From: Margaritifera margaritifera
Taxonomy: Eukaryota > Mollusca > Bivalvia > Unionida > Margaritiferidae
Direction of reading: 5' to 3'
DNA: 64,000 nt
Assembly (NCBI GenBank): GCA_029931535.1
Contig: JAQPZY010001295.1
Location: 1,860,001 to 1,924,000, forward strand
Both the position numbers and the translations under genes were made by a program. Below are positions 52,086 through 63,565 of the stretch, one piece after another. Numbering within the stretch: position 1 is the first letter of the stretch; the number at the start of each line of letters is the position of its first letter. The notes below the pieces were generated by a model. It was not told where the DNA came from and did not search any database. It worked only from the letters and a program-made list of their open reading frames with translations.

Positions 52086-52651
52086 TTATAATATTAATTT
52101 TGTTATCTGAAATAAATTGACATCTAAAAATAAATTGCAACAAGCATTATGAGTGATGAGATTTAGGAGGTTCGAAATGATAAATAAGCTTATGCTTTAA
52201 AAATGCAAAAAATAATTACTCATTTCATGATGAAAAATTCCCCATTCTAAGGATGGATGTGCCAAAAGGTTATTGTTGGAATCATCCCTGCTATTATGGC
52301 CCTTCCACCATATTGTTTTTTTTATAAGGAATCATTTAAAAGTTTATTCCAGCAAGATTTACTCCTCTTTGGTACTCTTCTTATAAAAGATGATTATACA
52401 CTTTCTTATTTAAAAATAGATTCCTTTCAAATTTATGTTTTATTGCTTTTATTTTTTTTATTTTTTCTGATTTTATTGAACTTTGAAAATAGTGATTTAA
52501 TTTATTTCCTTTTAAAAGAAATTTAAAGTGGACCACTGTTTTTATGTTGTAGTCTGCTGGTAAGCTTTCCCAATCTAATTAAAGCTTGGTGAATGATGTA
52601 TGGATAAACATTATGATGTCACAAATGAAAACGTTTTTGCATGTATTCAAC
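52086..52651. other. AT-rich sequence
   Basis: An open frame at 52257-52526 is dominated by Phe and Leu from T-rich DNA and is not credible as a gene. Confidence 0.5.
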
Positions 52652-52803
52652 CTGAGCAGTGGTTACATAGATCCACTGGGCATACTGGATTTAACCAGTT
52701 GTCTGGTACAGGCTAGTTATACAACAAGCAGTGGTTACACAGATCCACTGGACATACTGGATTTGTCCAGTTGTCTGATACAGGCTAAGTTATACAACAA
52801 GCA
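52652..52803. repeat. ~77-bp tandem duplication
   Basis: gagcagtggttacatagatc and ccagttgtctggtacaggct recur once, at about 52730 and 52768. Confidence 0.92.
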
Positions 52804-52892
52804 GATCTCATAATTCAACTGACTGCACCTTATCATATAACAGCAACTGAAGAACATGTAGTTTGCATATACAGAAAACTTCCCCAATAAAC

Positions 52893-53093
52893 AAAGGAGC
52901 ATTCCTGTAATACAGAAGGAGCATTCCTGTAATACAGAAGAAGCATTCCTGTAATACAGAAGGAGCATTCCTGTAATACAGAAGGAGCATTCCTGTAATA
53001 CAGAAGAAGCATTCCTGTAATACAGAAGAAGCATTCCTGTAATACAGAAGAAGCATTCCTGTAATACAGAAGGAGCATTCCTGTAATACAGAA
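52893..53093. repeat. 22-bp minisatellite, 9 copies
   Basis: Units of ggagcattcctgtaatacag plus aa, alternating ggagc and gaagc. The minus-strand frames (CITGMLLLYYRNA) are repeat by-products. Confidence 0.96.
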
Positions 53094-54166
53094 GGAAAAA
53101 GAGGTGACTCTGAAGTGTAGAAATATTAACTTTGACCAATGGCATAATTTAATTTCTAAAGTTATTTGGCAACAAATCAGTGGTGGATCTTTCCACATAA
53201 AATTGTACATTTTTAAGTGAAAAACAGAAAAAAAGTTGTCATTTTAAGCAAACCAAACCAAGCCCTCTAAACATTAACACCTCACAGAATTTTTTTTGGC
53301 TAAAAACTAGCCATCAAGCCAATACTGGTTGAGAAATAAAAGAGGAACACTGGGATATAAACTCTGTACAAGAATACTGATATTACAAAGATCCAATAAT
53401 GAAAAAGAAAGACCACTGAATGATGGAGTCATAAAGATTTAGCAAATAAACCTTGCTATTAAATATCCAACAGATTGAAAAATGTTACAACTGCCTAATA
53501 AATTCACATGGTTTTCAAAAGTACCTAAGCTGCAACAGTAACTTCTCCGAGACCAAGTACTTCTGTGCAATAAAAATCCAATTGAAAAGTATTCCAAATT
53601 AAAATTCCCAGCAAATCTCATCAATGCATGTGCACTTTCCTGTTAGGTTGAATTCCACCTTGAAAGAAAGTTAAAAATCCAAAGAACGTCTGTTAGCCAA
53701 GAAGTGATTGAATAAAGCTGCTAAAAAGCCATGCAAAAATGTATCCAACAAGTATAGCAACTCCCACACCATGTTATGATATAAAGAGAAAGGTGACTGG
53801 CTTAAATATTGAATTACAAGCAACATGCTAAAAGCTGATTGGTTGGGTTACTAACATCATAAATTGTAAGGTCAAATATGATTGACTTGCAGGAAAGAAG
53901 ACAGACCAATTACATTAAATTATTCAAGGCTGTAACTATAACAGAAACAAGAATAGATCAATATGAAGTTGAGCTGAGACAGATGAAAAGCTAAACAAGT
54001 TCTTGAATCCTTCTGTTTAAAGAAGCAAGCAACCCTTTCTATACCGGTAATGCTGCTACAGTACCAGCAGCATTGTAAATTATTGAGAGAGCAGGAAAGC
54101 AAAGTATTTACACAATACAATGATCAGCTGATTGTTTCTTCACATAATCATCCAAAACCACACAAA
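53094..54166. other. Unique sequence
   Basis: No gene or array is supported. Confidence 0.5.
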
Positions 54167-54297
54167 AGTATCTCGAAGAGTCTGACACTCTACATGCTAA
54201 CAAGAATTTCCAAGAATGCAAAATTAGATCATTCCTTTCTGTCCTTTTATTCTTTTTAACTCCCAAGTATTGAAACTATCTCTGATATCAACTCCAG
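54167..54297. repeat. Dispersed repeat, left part of a pearl-like element (copy 2)
   Basis: It matches 10563-10682 in order (tctgacactctac, caagaatttcca, tgaaactatctctgatat). Diverged pearl-like units follow after about 600 bp. Confidence 0.6.
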
Positions 54298-54879
54298 CAT
54301 ATCAAATTTGTTTAAAAAAAAAAGAAAAAAATTCTTATTAGTCTAAGTTAGCATGTTCACCAGATACCTATAAGTGCAGTACAAGAGTCTTTGTCATGGC
54401 CTTGAATCTTGAACCTGATATCATGAACAGAAAATTATGGAACTTGTTTGAAATAATGTCACGATACACCCATGCACTAAGTTTGGTTAAATTTATAATT
54501 AAATATTTTTGGGGGAAAGAGCTAAGTTATTTAAGTGACATCATTCAAGGGATTCATCAGATATATCTACAAACTGGGGTTTGATAAAAATCCATTCGTA
54601 CTTTGTTTTATCATGCCCACAAACCTATAGAGTTAAAAAAAAAAAAAGCCAGAGTCAAGACCTTTGACTTTAAAATCAATGTCGGAGTGCTGACAATTAA
54701 CTTCTTCATTGGAATGCAACTAAATACAAAATCTGATCAAAATTCACTTGAATATGTACCAATCACTGTGTTCATGAGGTCAGTGAAATACAAAAATGCA
54801 TGCTATGACCTCTGGCTCGACCCCAATGTCAATAGTATGGGTTTTCGAAACTCCTTCACAAAAGTGCCGATATGTTGGT

Positions 54880-55620
54880 GCTCAGATCTGCAGTATTTTT
54901 ATTCTAACCAATTTAATATTCACGAAGTATTTGAGTGAAAACCATATGCCATTCAGGCAAGAGTAGTAGTGATAACAAGAGTTTCAAGATGGCCACTATG
55001 GTGCCATATTGGTCAGAAGAGCACCATTTTCATTCAGAAGCAGCTACATATTGCTATAATAGTGTTTCAGTGAAAAACCCATGTCAATAAGACCAGGAGA
55101 AGTGGCCATATAAAGATTTTCAGGATGGCCATCAAGGCAGCCACTTTAGAGGTCAGATCAGCATCATTTTAATATAGGAAAAGCGATATACTGCAAGAAA
55201 GAATTGGTATTTTTATTTTCCTTCTGTATTTAAATGTCAATATGGTCATCTTCTTAGGAGAAGCAGTTGTTAAGAGATTTTCAAATTTTGGGAGGTCACA
55301 TTGGCATCATTTTCATTTGGGGCTAACAACATATAGTGAGAAGTGTTTTAGTTAAAACCCCATGCCAATATGACTAACCCTTTAAGAGTGGCAATAACAA
55401 GATTTTCAAGATGGCCACTATTGTTCAGTACCATTTTTACATGAAAAACTAGATATCATACAAGGTTTGTCAGTGAAAACCCCATGTCTATAGGACCATC
55501 AAGATGGCCATCATAGCAGCAATAATGACTGTTAGATAGGCACTATTTTCATTTATGATCCACCAGACATAACAAAGTCTTAGTGAAAACCCCCATGTCA
55601 ATATGACCATGCAATAAGGA
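54880..55620. repeat. Pearl-like tandem units (third locus), diverged
   Basis: At least five units with gataacaagag/gattttcaagatggccac, caccattttcatt, gtgaaaaccccatgtc and aatatgacca. They are shorter and more diverged than at 10683. Confidence 0.7.
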
Positions 55621-55836
55621 GCAGGGCTCAAATAATTTTCATTTAACCACATACCCTGCAGGGCAAGCGCTTTGAACTTTTACTCATCCTGCATAAATTT
55701 GACTCATCTTATACTTGGATCTATACTTTGTTACTAATTTTAGTAGTGTTTGTACAGTCTGTTACTATTTATTAGTAATACAATATTTGGCAAAAGAGAA
55801 CATATACTATGCCATAGACATAAGATAAGGATATTT

Positions 55837-56168
55837 TTTTTTTAAAAATGCTTATCCGTTGAAACTAATTTCTAGATATGTGACCAGTACATGACTGCTG
55901 AAGGTTTCATTATTATTGATAATGGAGGTGTTCAACAAAATTTTAAAGATAAAGGCTTTGACTTCAACAGTTTTCTCTTTTAATAAATGGTGACATATCC
56001 CCCTTTTTAAAAAATGCTTATCCATTGAAACTAATTTCTAGATATGTGACCAGTACATGACTGCTGAAGGTTTCATTATTATTGATAATGGAGGTGTTCA
56101 ACAACATTTTAAAGATAAAGACTTTGACTTTAACAGTTTTCTCTTTTAACAAAGGGTGACATATCCCT
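55837..56168. repeat. 166-bp tandem duplication
   Basis: gaaactaatttctagatatg and ccagtacatgactgctgaag occur twice, exactly 166 bp apart, with about six differences per unit. A recent simple duplication. Confidence 0.95.
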
Positions 56169-56221
56169 CTGATGTTTTCACTATTGTGATTTTTTCTCTC
56201 TGGACATAAGTAATATATAGT

Positions 56222-56423
56222 CTAAACAAATGGTTGCTGGTTGGTTCTTAATGGCACTTTTAACGCATTATTAACTATATCATGCAAGCGTCTTTCCCAA
56301 GGACACCTAAACAGCTGACCCTGGCTGACCTGGGCGGGTATTGAACCCATGACCCTTGGATTTTGAGTCTGATGCTTTACCAACTGAGCTACACGTGTAC
56401 CATGGCTCCACTAAACAAATGGT
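56222..56423 (-). mobile_element. tRNA-derived SINE with 12-13-bp TSD (family A)
   Basis: ctaaacaaatgg is repeated exactly at 56222-56233 and 56411-56422. On the minus strand the body begins tggagccatggtacacgtgt. It has A-box tagctcagttgg and B-box gggttcaataccc, then a body with gtccttgggaaag and a tail aagtgccattaagaaccaac. The tRNA-like head is well preserved. The same family occurs at 59262-59449. Confidence 0.9.
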
Positions 56424-56717
56424 ATTCATTAGTGTCAGCAACCTAATAAATAGTGAAACAAGGTTCTTCCAATTTTTGACAATTTGACCTAACTTGTCAA
56501 GGCTATTTCCACTTATAAGAAAACTATTCCACCACTTTCCAAAATCAGTACAAGTCTGTCTCTCTTCTCTTATTATTAGAAAAGTACAACAGTCCTAACA
56601 CTTAAGTCCATCAATAAAATTCATTTTAAAGAAATGCCTGAAAATTACAGGGTTTGAACAATTATTTTGGTAAACAAATGTTTGTGTCCCAAAACATACA
56701 GTGTATGAAAACAAGCA

Positions 56718-56860
56718 CAAAATAATGTACCCCATGAAATGAACTTACATGTATCTCTACTGGTATAAAGGTCAGTCATGAGACAACAAAATAATCTACC
56801 CAATTAAATGAACTTACATGTATCTCTACTGGTATAAAGGACAGTCATGGGACAATAAAA
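56718..56860. repeat. 69-bp tandem duplication
   Basis: gaacttacatgtatctctac followed by tggtataaagg and cagtcatg occurs twice, 69 bp apart. Confidence 0.9.
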
Positions 56861-57197
56861 CTGTGTCCTTTATGGACAGGTGTACTTTATATTAAGGGTG
56901 AAACAATACACCTGTGCAGTGTATCATAATATATCACAACACAGAAGCTTCAACATGATACATTATTGATACACATATCAACTTGAAGGTCTTGTCATCT
57001 TCAGATGGATTGTGAATGGCAGGGTGGTGCCATTTCAGTTGTGTCAACATATTGGTCATTTTTCCAGTATGCAGATTGCAAGACAGACCAAGATAACATC
57101 ATAATGCCTTCCAAATTTGAGTGAACATATAAAATTGGTAATAAGATATGTTTTTAAAGCATTCATGTAGAGCAAAACAAAGGGTGTGGTGACCAAG

Positions 57198-57516
57198 ATG
57201 AGTAATACATCTGATCAATTGGAGCAGCCTGAAATGGCCGAAAAGGTTGAATTAGAATCACTGATGACTAGCTGGTGTTCAGTTTGGAAGTAGTTTTGTT
57301 ATCTTGTCAAGGATGAGAATGGCATATGAATTTGGAAGGCATTATGATGTTATCTTAAAAACAGAAGAAATAGTGAAATTTCCTCAAGCAAGGAAAATCT
57401 TATCTAAAACTAAAGTGGAGATGACTAACAACCGAATCCCTCACATTATACTTCCTGCAGATGCAAAACAACTGCCAGATGCACTTGTTTCTGTCTGTGA
57501 AAATGAAAACTACTGA
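57198..57516 (+). pseudogene. Possible broken coding fragment
   Basis: An ATG at 57198 opens a 31-codon frame (MSNTSDQLEQPEMAEKVELE, then ESLMTSWCSVWK) ended by TAG at 57291. Another frame with ATG at 57313 runs to 57516 and is rich in Lys, Glu and Asp (for example EEIVKFPQARKILSKTK and RIPHIILPADAKQLPDALV). The amino-acid make-up is more protein-like than other short frames nearby, which suggests a decayed gene or transposon remnant. No family is recognised and no splice signals convincingly connect the parts. Confidence 0.2.
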
Positions 57517-57631
57517 CTTTACCAGCCAGTTAATAGCCACTTTTATGCCACGTTTCTCTGCTGCTTTGTACCTACTTTGATCAAGTTTGGATAATTACAC
57601 TTCTGGTGTGTCACACAGTGCATAAGCTACA

Positions 57632-57800
57632 TGTGATTTGTGTTTAACGCAATTTTCAGCACATAACAGGTTATACATGTATGGCCAGATATATACCTGA
57701 AGAGAACCACTTACCTACAGTATGATACTGGCTGAGGCTTGAACCTGTACCGGCATTGGTGAGAGTTATCTGTAAAGGTGAGCTAACGACAGTGCCATAA
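57632..57800 (-). mobile_element. Decayed tRNA-derived SINE (family of 28325)
   Basis: tttaacgcaattttcagcac, aggttatac and ggctgaggcttgaacctgta parallel the body and B-box region of the 28325-28581 SINE in the same orientation. The head is lost or unrecognisable, and target duplications are unclear. Confidence 0.5.
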
Positions 57801-59250
57801 GTTGAAAACACAAGATAATGCATAATACCAGTTGCATTCTGCAAAGTAATTCACAATAAGCAAAAAATTCACCAATCACAATTGCTTACACATCAAGATT
57901 CTTAATTTGCACACTTAATTAAGTATGCATCAATAAACTGTTTCAGTGCTGTATTTTGTTAGATATACATGTTCTTTTTTATTTTCAGGCCAGATCTTCA
58001 GTGAATTCATAACTGAGGAAAAAGATCAAGAAAAAACCAGGAGGGAAATTCTAGTGCCAAATATGAACAATACAATTAGAGCAATCAGAATTGGAAAATA
58101 TAAGCTTAACTTAACATAAGTTAAAATGTATAAGAACTGAAAATAAATTATATTAAAGATGAATAAAGGTCCATTTGTTACCTCAATGAAGTGCTGTTTC
58201 TCATTGATATTTTTCAATGAAAATTTGATCAGAAAATCACAATAATATTTTCAGAAATTTTGGCAAATTCTCTGTGAAATTTCAGAGAAATATTGCTGAA
58301 ATTTGGTGAAATACCAAATTCTTGGTAAAATAAGAACATTTCAGTGAATTTCACTGACATTTCACTGAAATTTCAGTCACATTTTCACTAGAGCATTTAG
58401 TTCTTATTGGTGGTTATTATTTACCCTGGGCTGGAACAAACAATGACCACCAATCAGAACTGAATCTAGCATATCTCACTGCTTCACACACCAGAAACGT
58501 AGGCTTCTAAATTCAATCCAAGTAGACAAGATACAAAGCAACTGAGAAACTATGCGTAAAAGTGGCTATTAAATTATCAGCAAAGTACTTAAATTGTACA
58601 TGAAGAACAAGTTTGGAATGTCTCCTTTATGTTGATATATGTTATCAGTGGCTGAATGTGCCGATGGAATACAAAAATTAGTATGGAATTGGCAAGAGGG
58701 GCTAATTTAGAACCACATTAGTAAGTCATCTTGTGTTAATTTGTAAACAAAAGTGAGTGTCGTCAAATCGTTTTTCTTTTTTTTACTGACAGATATGACT
58801 GCTTGTGCTCACAACAACTCACTCTGATGAATTCTCAATTGAAAGAATATAAAGGCAAACGACTAATAATTATTATCGACTGCTGAAGATTAAAGTAACT
58901 TGTATATGGTAAGCATCGTTTTGTATTGATTCTCACTTCTTGGATCGATATATGTATCGATACGGCAAAATTATCAATACATCCATATACTGATGAATAA
59001 TTTCAACCCAATTTTATATGCCAGTAAAATATGCAAATAAATTTAAGGGGTTCTCTAATGTTGTCCTTTATAAACAGTTGTCATTTATATAAAGATGTCC
59101 ACTAAAGCAGCTAATTACATGTACACTGTATTCTTGCTCTGTATTGATGGCATATGATGCTCTTGGCTCATAGAACATAAGCACAGCCTGTTTTAGATTC
59201 TAGTAAAAAGATACACTGTATAGTAAATCAAGGAAAGACAAATGTCAATT
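57801..59250. other. Unique sequence with a TGAAATTTCA-rich patch
   Basis: 58240-58395 is crowded with tttcagtgaa, tttcactga and tgaaatttca, which are inverted repeats of one another. No gene is supported. Confidence 0.5.
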
Positions 59251-59460
59251 ACTTGTACATCAAGGAGCCACGCAGCTCTGTTGGTGCAGCATCAGAGTCG
59301 TAATCCAACAGTCATGGGTTTGATACCTGCCCAGGCCAGCCCAGGCTGGCTGCCTAGGTGTGTCATTGGGAAAGCCACTTACCTTGCATTTCCTCAACAT
59401 GATTTAGCCAATAATGTGCTGGAAGTGCTATAAAAAATCAAAACAACCAACTTGTACATC
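59251..59460 (+). mobile_element. tRNA-derived SINE with 11-bp TSD (family A)
   Basis: acttgtacatc is duplicated exactly at 59251-59261 and 59450-59460. The body (59262-59449) reads aaggagccacgcagctctgt with B-box gggtttgatacc, then gtcattgggaaagccactt and a tail aagtgctataaaaaatcaaa. Compared with the 56 kb copy it lacks about 13 bases before the A-box (atggtacacgtgt). Confidence 0.9.
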
Positions 59461-59829
59461 ATTTTCTTCCCTCTCCATTACTTTTTTGTCAAAAATTTGA
59501 ATGTCCTCAAGCAATAGATGGGTTACAATGTACTCAACCAAAAAATTAAAAAAAAATACAAAATAAATCCCCTAAAGTATTTCTAATCATGCAAAAAACA
59601 CAATCATTAGCAGACACAGTTGGTGGTATATGTAGAAATCGGAGTGGTAAAAACTCACCCTTAGGGGATACCACATTCTATCAATATTTTGATGTCACCA
59701 TTACTATGGCAATTCCAGATCAATTTCATCTTGCACAATTTCAATTTTCAATTCTGTCTTCTCATTTATCTTCTGGTATGAATAATGTAAAAGGTTCATA
59801 GACATTAAATGATATGTTTGTGCTAGTAG

Positions 59830-60375
59830 CAGTTTGGTAAGTGGAATGAGGACTTATAACTGGTGTGTGTAATGGTGGAGTGGGGACTGATAATTGGTGT
59901 GTGTAATGGTGATAATTCAGAGGGGAGTGGGGACTGATGATTGATGTGTGTAATGGTGATGGTGGAGTGGGGACTGATAATTGGTGTGTGTGTAATGGTT
60001 ATAATTCAGTGGGGAGTGGGGACTGATGATTGGTGTTTGTAAAGGTGATGGTGGAGTGGGGAGTGGGGACTGATAATTGGTGTGTGTAATGGTTATAATT
60101 CAGTGGGGAGTGGGGACTGATGATTGGTGTTTGTAATGGTGATGGTGGAATGGGGAGTGGGGACTGACGATTGGTGTAATGGTGATGGCGGAGTAGAAAG
60201 TGGGGACTGATTGGTGTGTAAAATGGTGATACTGGAATGGAGAGTGGGGACTGATGACTGTGTAATGGTGATGGCAGAGTAGGAAGTGGAGACTGATTGG
60301 TGTGTGAAATGGTGATACTGGAATGTAGAGCGGGGACTGATAATTGGTTTTTGTGTAATGGTGATGGTGGAGTAT
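59830..60375. repeat. Degenerate repeat (aatggtgatggtggagtggg)
   Basis: Units with gtggggactgat, aattggtgtgtgtaatgg and gatggtggagtgg recur with variable spacing (about 35-60 bp). The Pro/Ser/His-rich minus-strand frames are by-products. Confidence 0.88.
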
Positions 60376-60609
60376 GAACTGTATACACTGATCATGTTAC
60401 AAGGGCTGGGTATCATGATACGCAACTTCCAATATGTAGTGTGTATTGACAATACACATTTAAGTATGGTTACCTGTAGGGGTGATAATAATGTGTTAAA
60501 GTGTCATTAATGTGTGTCATGATAAACAACCTATGTTATGATATTTATCAATACACTTAAAAAATAAAAAGGCAAAAGACTAATAAGTATTTAGAGCCTT
60601 TAAAGAATA

Positions 60610-60935
60610 AAAATAACTTTTATAAGGCAATTATTATTTGTATCAATTCCCCACCTTTAGTATCAGTGTGTATCAAAATAACTTGTATAAGGCAATTATT
60701 GTTTGTATCCTCCCCACCTTTAGTATCTGTATCAAAATAAATAACTTGTATAAGGCAATTATTGTGTGTATCAATTCCCCACCTTTAGTATCTGTGTGTA
60801 TCAAAATAACTTTTATAAGGTAATTATTGTTTGTATTGATTCCCCACCTTTAGTATCAGTGTGTATCAAAATAACTTTTATAAGGCAATTATTGTTTGTA
60901 TCGATTCCCCACCTTTAGTATCAGTGTGTATCAAA
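60610..60935. repeat. ~65-bp tandem repeat, 5 copies
   Basis: taaggcaattattgtttgta, tcgattccccacctttagta and gtgtgtatcaaaataact recur, with one short copy lacking a few bases. Confidence 0.93.
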
Positions 60936-61547
60936 ATGGAAAAAAATGATCTGTACATTGATATGTTGGTGAATGGTTTCATCCCTATTTACCTGTAAAT
61001 TATTGTTGTTTTTTCCCTAGCTTAAGCCACATTACACTGGAATGTTTCATTTTTCGTAGGATATGGGAACAAACAAGCTGAACCATTAGTTAAGCAAAAC
61101 TAAGATTAAGACCTGTAGCTCTACAGAGTCAATTTTGTTTACTTCCTGAAGTGTGACTGACTGACTCATATGGAAAAAAACCCCAGCTGTTTTATTGACT
61201 TATTCCATTTATTTAACATAATTTTGAATGACAAGTCCAGAGTTTGTTGGCATTTTCAAAGTTCTTATTGAACTGATACAGTTAAGAATGATTATGTGTT
61301 ATCATATTGTCATGTAATATCAATCTATGCCAGTTTATTGGTATAACGATCCAACCCTACATATTGCTGTATATATGCAAGGTAATTTGGAATGTTAACA
61401 ATATTTTTCCATAATGCCAAGTTTTGCATATTCTTTCTGAATGAGTGAATACATGCACCTGAAAAAACCTTTGTCTATCATTTGATATGCACATTCTCTT
61501 ATGGGCATTTTACTCACTTTCATAATTATAGCTATAGTAGTTGTAAA
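60936..61547. other. Unique sequence
   Basis: No gene or array is supported. Confidence 0.5.
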
Positions 61548-62197
61548 GGTGGTGCTCTCCAGTTTCGTAGTTTGCATAGGGTTAGATTTTGAAAGAAAAA
61601 GAATTACCCAGGTTTTCCTCACTGGCTGTCCTGGCTATTTAAAAAAGACCTTGTATTTCTTAGGTATTGTTAAAAGAACTTTGAATTCCTTTATTTTGGT
61701 GTATGATTGATGGGTGCAATTTGGGTTATAGAGTATACAGCTTGGTCTTACTTAAGATGTGCACCTCTAAAAAATCTGCTAGCTCCGCTTGGTCATTTTC
61801 ACTTCCTGGACTTCAAAGGTAAATAATAAAAAAAAGAGCCGATAACTTTTTTTTACTTTTTAGATATTTTGTAATTCATTCATAGTACTTTCAGAGGCTG
61901 GTATTGTCTGCTCTGGCAAAATTTGTTTCCCTATTTTAATAACTGCTGAAAATAGTGCACTTTTAACTAATTCAGGCTGATTTTTCGAGTACTTTGGAGC
62001 GGCCATTTTGTCTGCTGTGTGCTTAGATCATGTCCAGTTTCCGCAAGTACAATATGTAAAGAAATTTCAGCCACAGTACATGAAAGTAACATAGAGGTAT
62101 GCCAACATTCTCTCCATTGTGCATTTTGCAAATGCAAAATACTTCATCTTACACCTGTCACTCTCTCAGAAGCATGTATTATCTGCAGAGCGCCCCC
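61548..62197. mobile_element. 650-bp non-autonomous DNA element, copy 1
   Basis: It begins ggtggtgctctccag and ends ctgcagagcgccccc, which are 15-bp inverted repeats with three mismatches. It is nearly identical over its full 650 bp to 62916-63565, while the flanks are unrelated. A 60-codon frame without ATG near the right end (ending EACIICRAPP) is shared by both copies but has no evident function. A target duplication is not clear (taaa on the left, ataaa on the right). Confidence 0.85.
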
Positions 62198-62915
62198 ATA
62201 AAGACAACACGTGCATTATTATTATATGATTTAATTTTGGTTGTATAGCTGAAACATTTAAGCCGCAAGCATCTAAACAGTTCTTTTGAAAAATTCTCAT
62301 GTATTTCCCCACAGAACAGTATTCATTTGTAGCAAAGTCCCACACAAGCCCAGCCCCCCTCACCCATGATGAAAATTGGGCTATTTTAAAACTACACCTT
62401 CATTTTCTCAACAATAGCAACCAATGTTTTGGTAAAAGACAGGAACATGAAACTTGCCACAATTATTCATGAGATGTCACTAATAAAATTTACAGACTGA
62501 ACAGGGATGAAAGAGTTCAGGTTCACAGAGGTCAAAGGGTACAAAGTTTGCTAATTCTTCTAACACTAGTATATGGAAGAAAGCGAATCTGCGTTATCAT
62601 CATTATTTTCCAGAATTTTATTACAAGCGAATGAAAAGAAACATTTTTGCTATATTTTTCTTTGACTTAATACAACAGTTTTAAATTTAAGATGACTTTA
62701 CTCCTATGTTCTAAGACTTCTAATTTTCCCATAATAGAGGTCATTGCACACAAAATACTGCCACAAGGCATATTGTGTAAGCAAGAGCAAAATAGGCATA
62801 ATTAGCTTATTTGTATGCATAGCATCAATGTTAATATACCATTTTGTTGAGAAATGCATACACAAATATATGAGAAAGAGAAAAGCAATTGCACAAATTT
62901 TCATATTTGTTTTAA
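62198..62915. other. Unique sequence between the two 650-bp copies
   Basis: No gene is supported. Confidence 0.5.
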
Positions 62916-63565
62916 GGTGGCGCTCTCCAGTTTCGTACTTTGCATAGGGTTAGATTTTTAAAGAAAATGAATTACCCAGGTTTTCCTCACTGGCTGTCCG
63001 GGCTATTTAAATAAGACCATGTATATCTTAGGTATTGTTAAAAGAACTTTGAATTCCCTTTATTTTGGTGTATGATTGATGGGTGAAATTTGGGTTATAG
63101 AGTATACAGCTTGGTCTTACTTAAGATGTGCACCTCTAAAAAAACTGCTAGCTCCGCTTGGTCATTTTCACTTCCTGGACTTCAAAGGTAAATAATAAAA
63201 AAAAGAGCAGATAACTTTTTTTACTTTTTAGATATTTTGTAATTCATTCATAGTACTTTCAGAGGCTGGTATTGTCAGATCTGGCAAAATATGTTTCCCT
63301 ATTTTAATAACTGCTGAAAATAGTGCACTTTTGACTAATTCAGGCTAATTTTTCGAGTACTTTGGAGCGGCCATTTTGTCTGCTGTGTGCTTAGATCATG
63401 TCCAGTTTCCGCAAGTACAATATGTAAAGAAATTTCAGCCACAGTACATGAAAGCAACATAGAGGTATGCCAACATTCTCTCCATTGTGCATGTTGCAAA
63501 TGCAAAATACTTCATCTTACACCTGTCACTCTCTCAGAAGCATGTATTATCTGTAGAGCGCCCCC
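62916..63565. mobile_element. 650-bp non-autonomous DNA element, copy 2
   Basis: It begins ggtggcgctctccag and ends ctgtagagcgccccc, in the same orientation and of the same length as copy 1. A few percent of sites differ, so both are fairly young. Copy 2 has a better-matched terminal repeat (ggtggcgctct against gggggcgctct). Confidence 0.85.

Noticed and set aside
52735..53210. Frames with repeated CITGMLLLYYRNA
   Set aside because: Three registers of the 22-bp minisatellite.
56337..56402. A functional tRNA gene on the minus strand
   Set aside because: The head is well preserved but is part of a SINE flanked by a 12-bp target duplication.
59999..60452. Pro/Ser/His-rich minus-strand frames
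   Set aside because: They arise from the aatggtgatggtggagtggg repeat and lack any signal or splice context.
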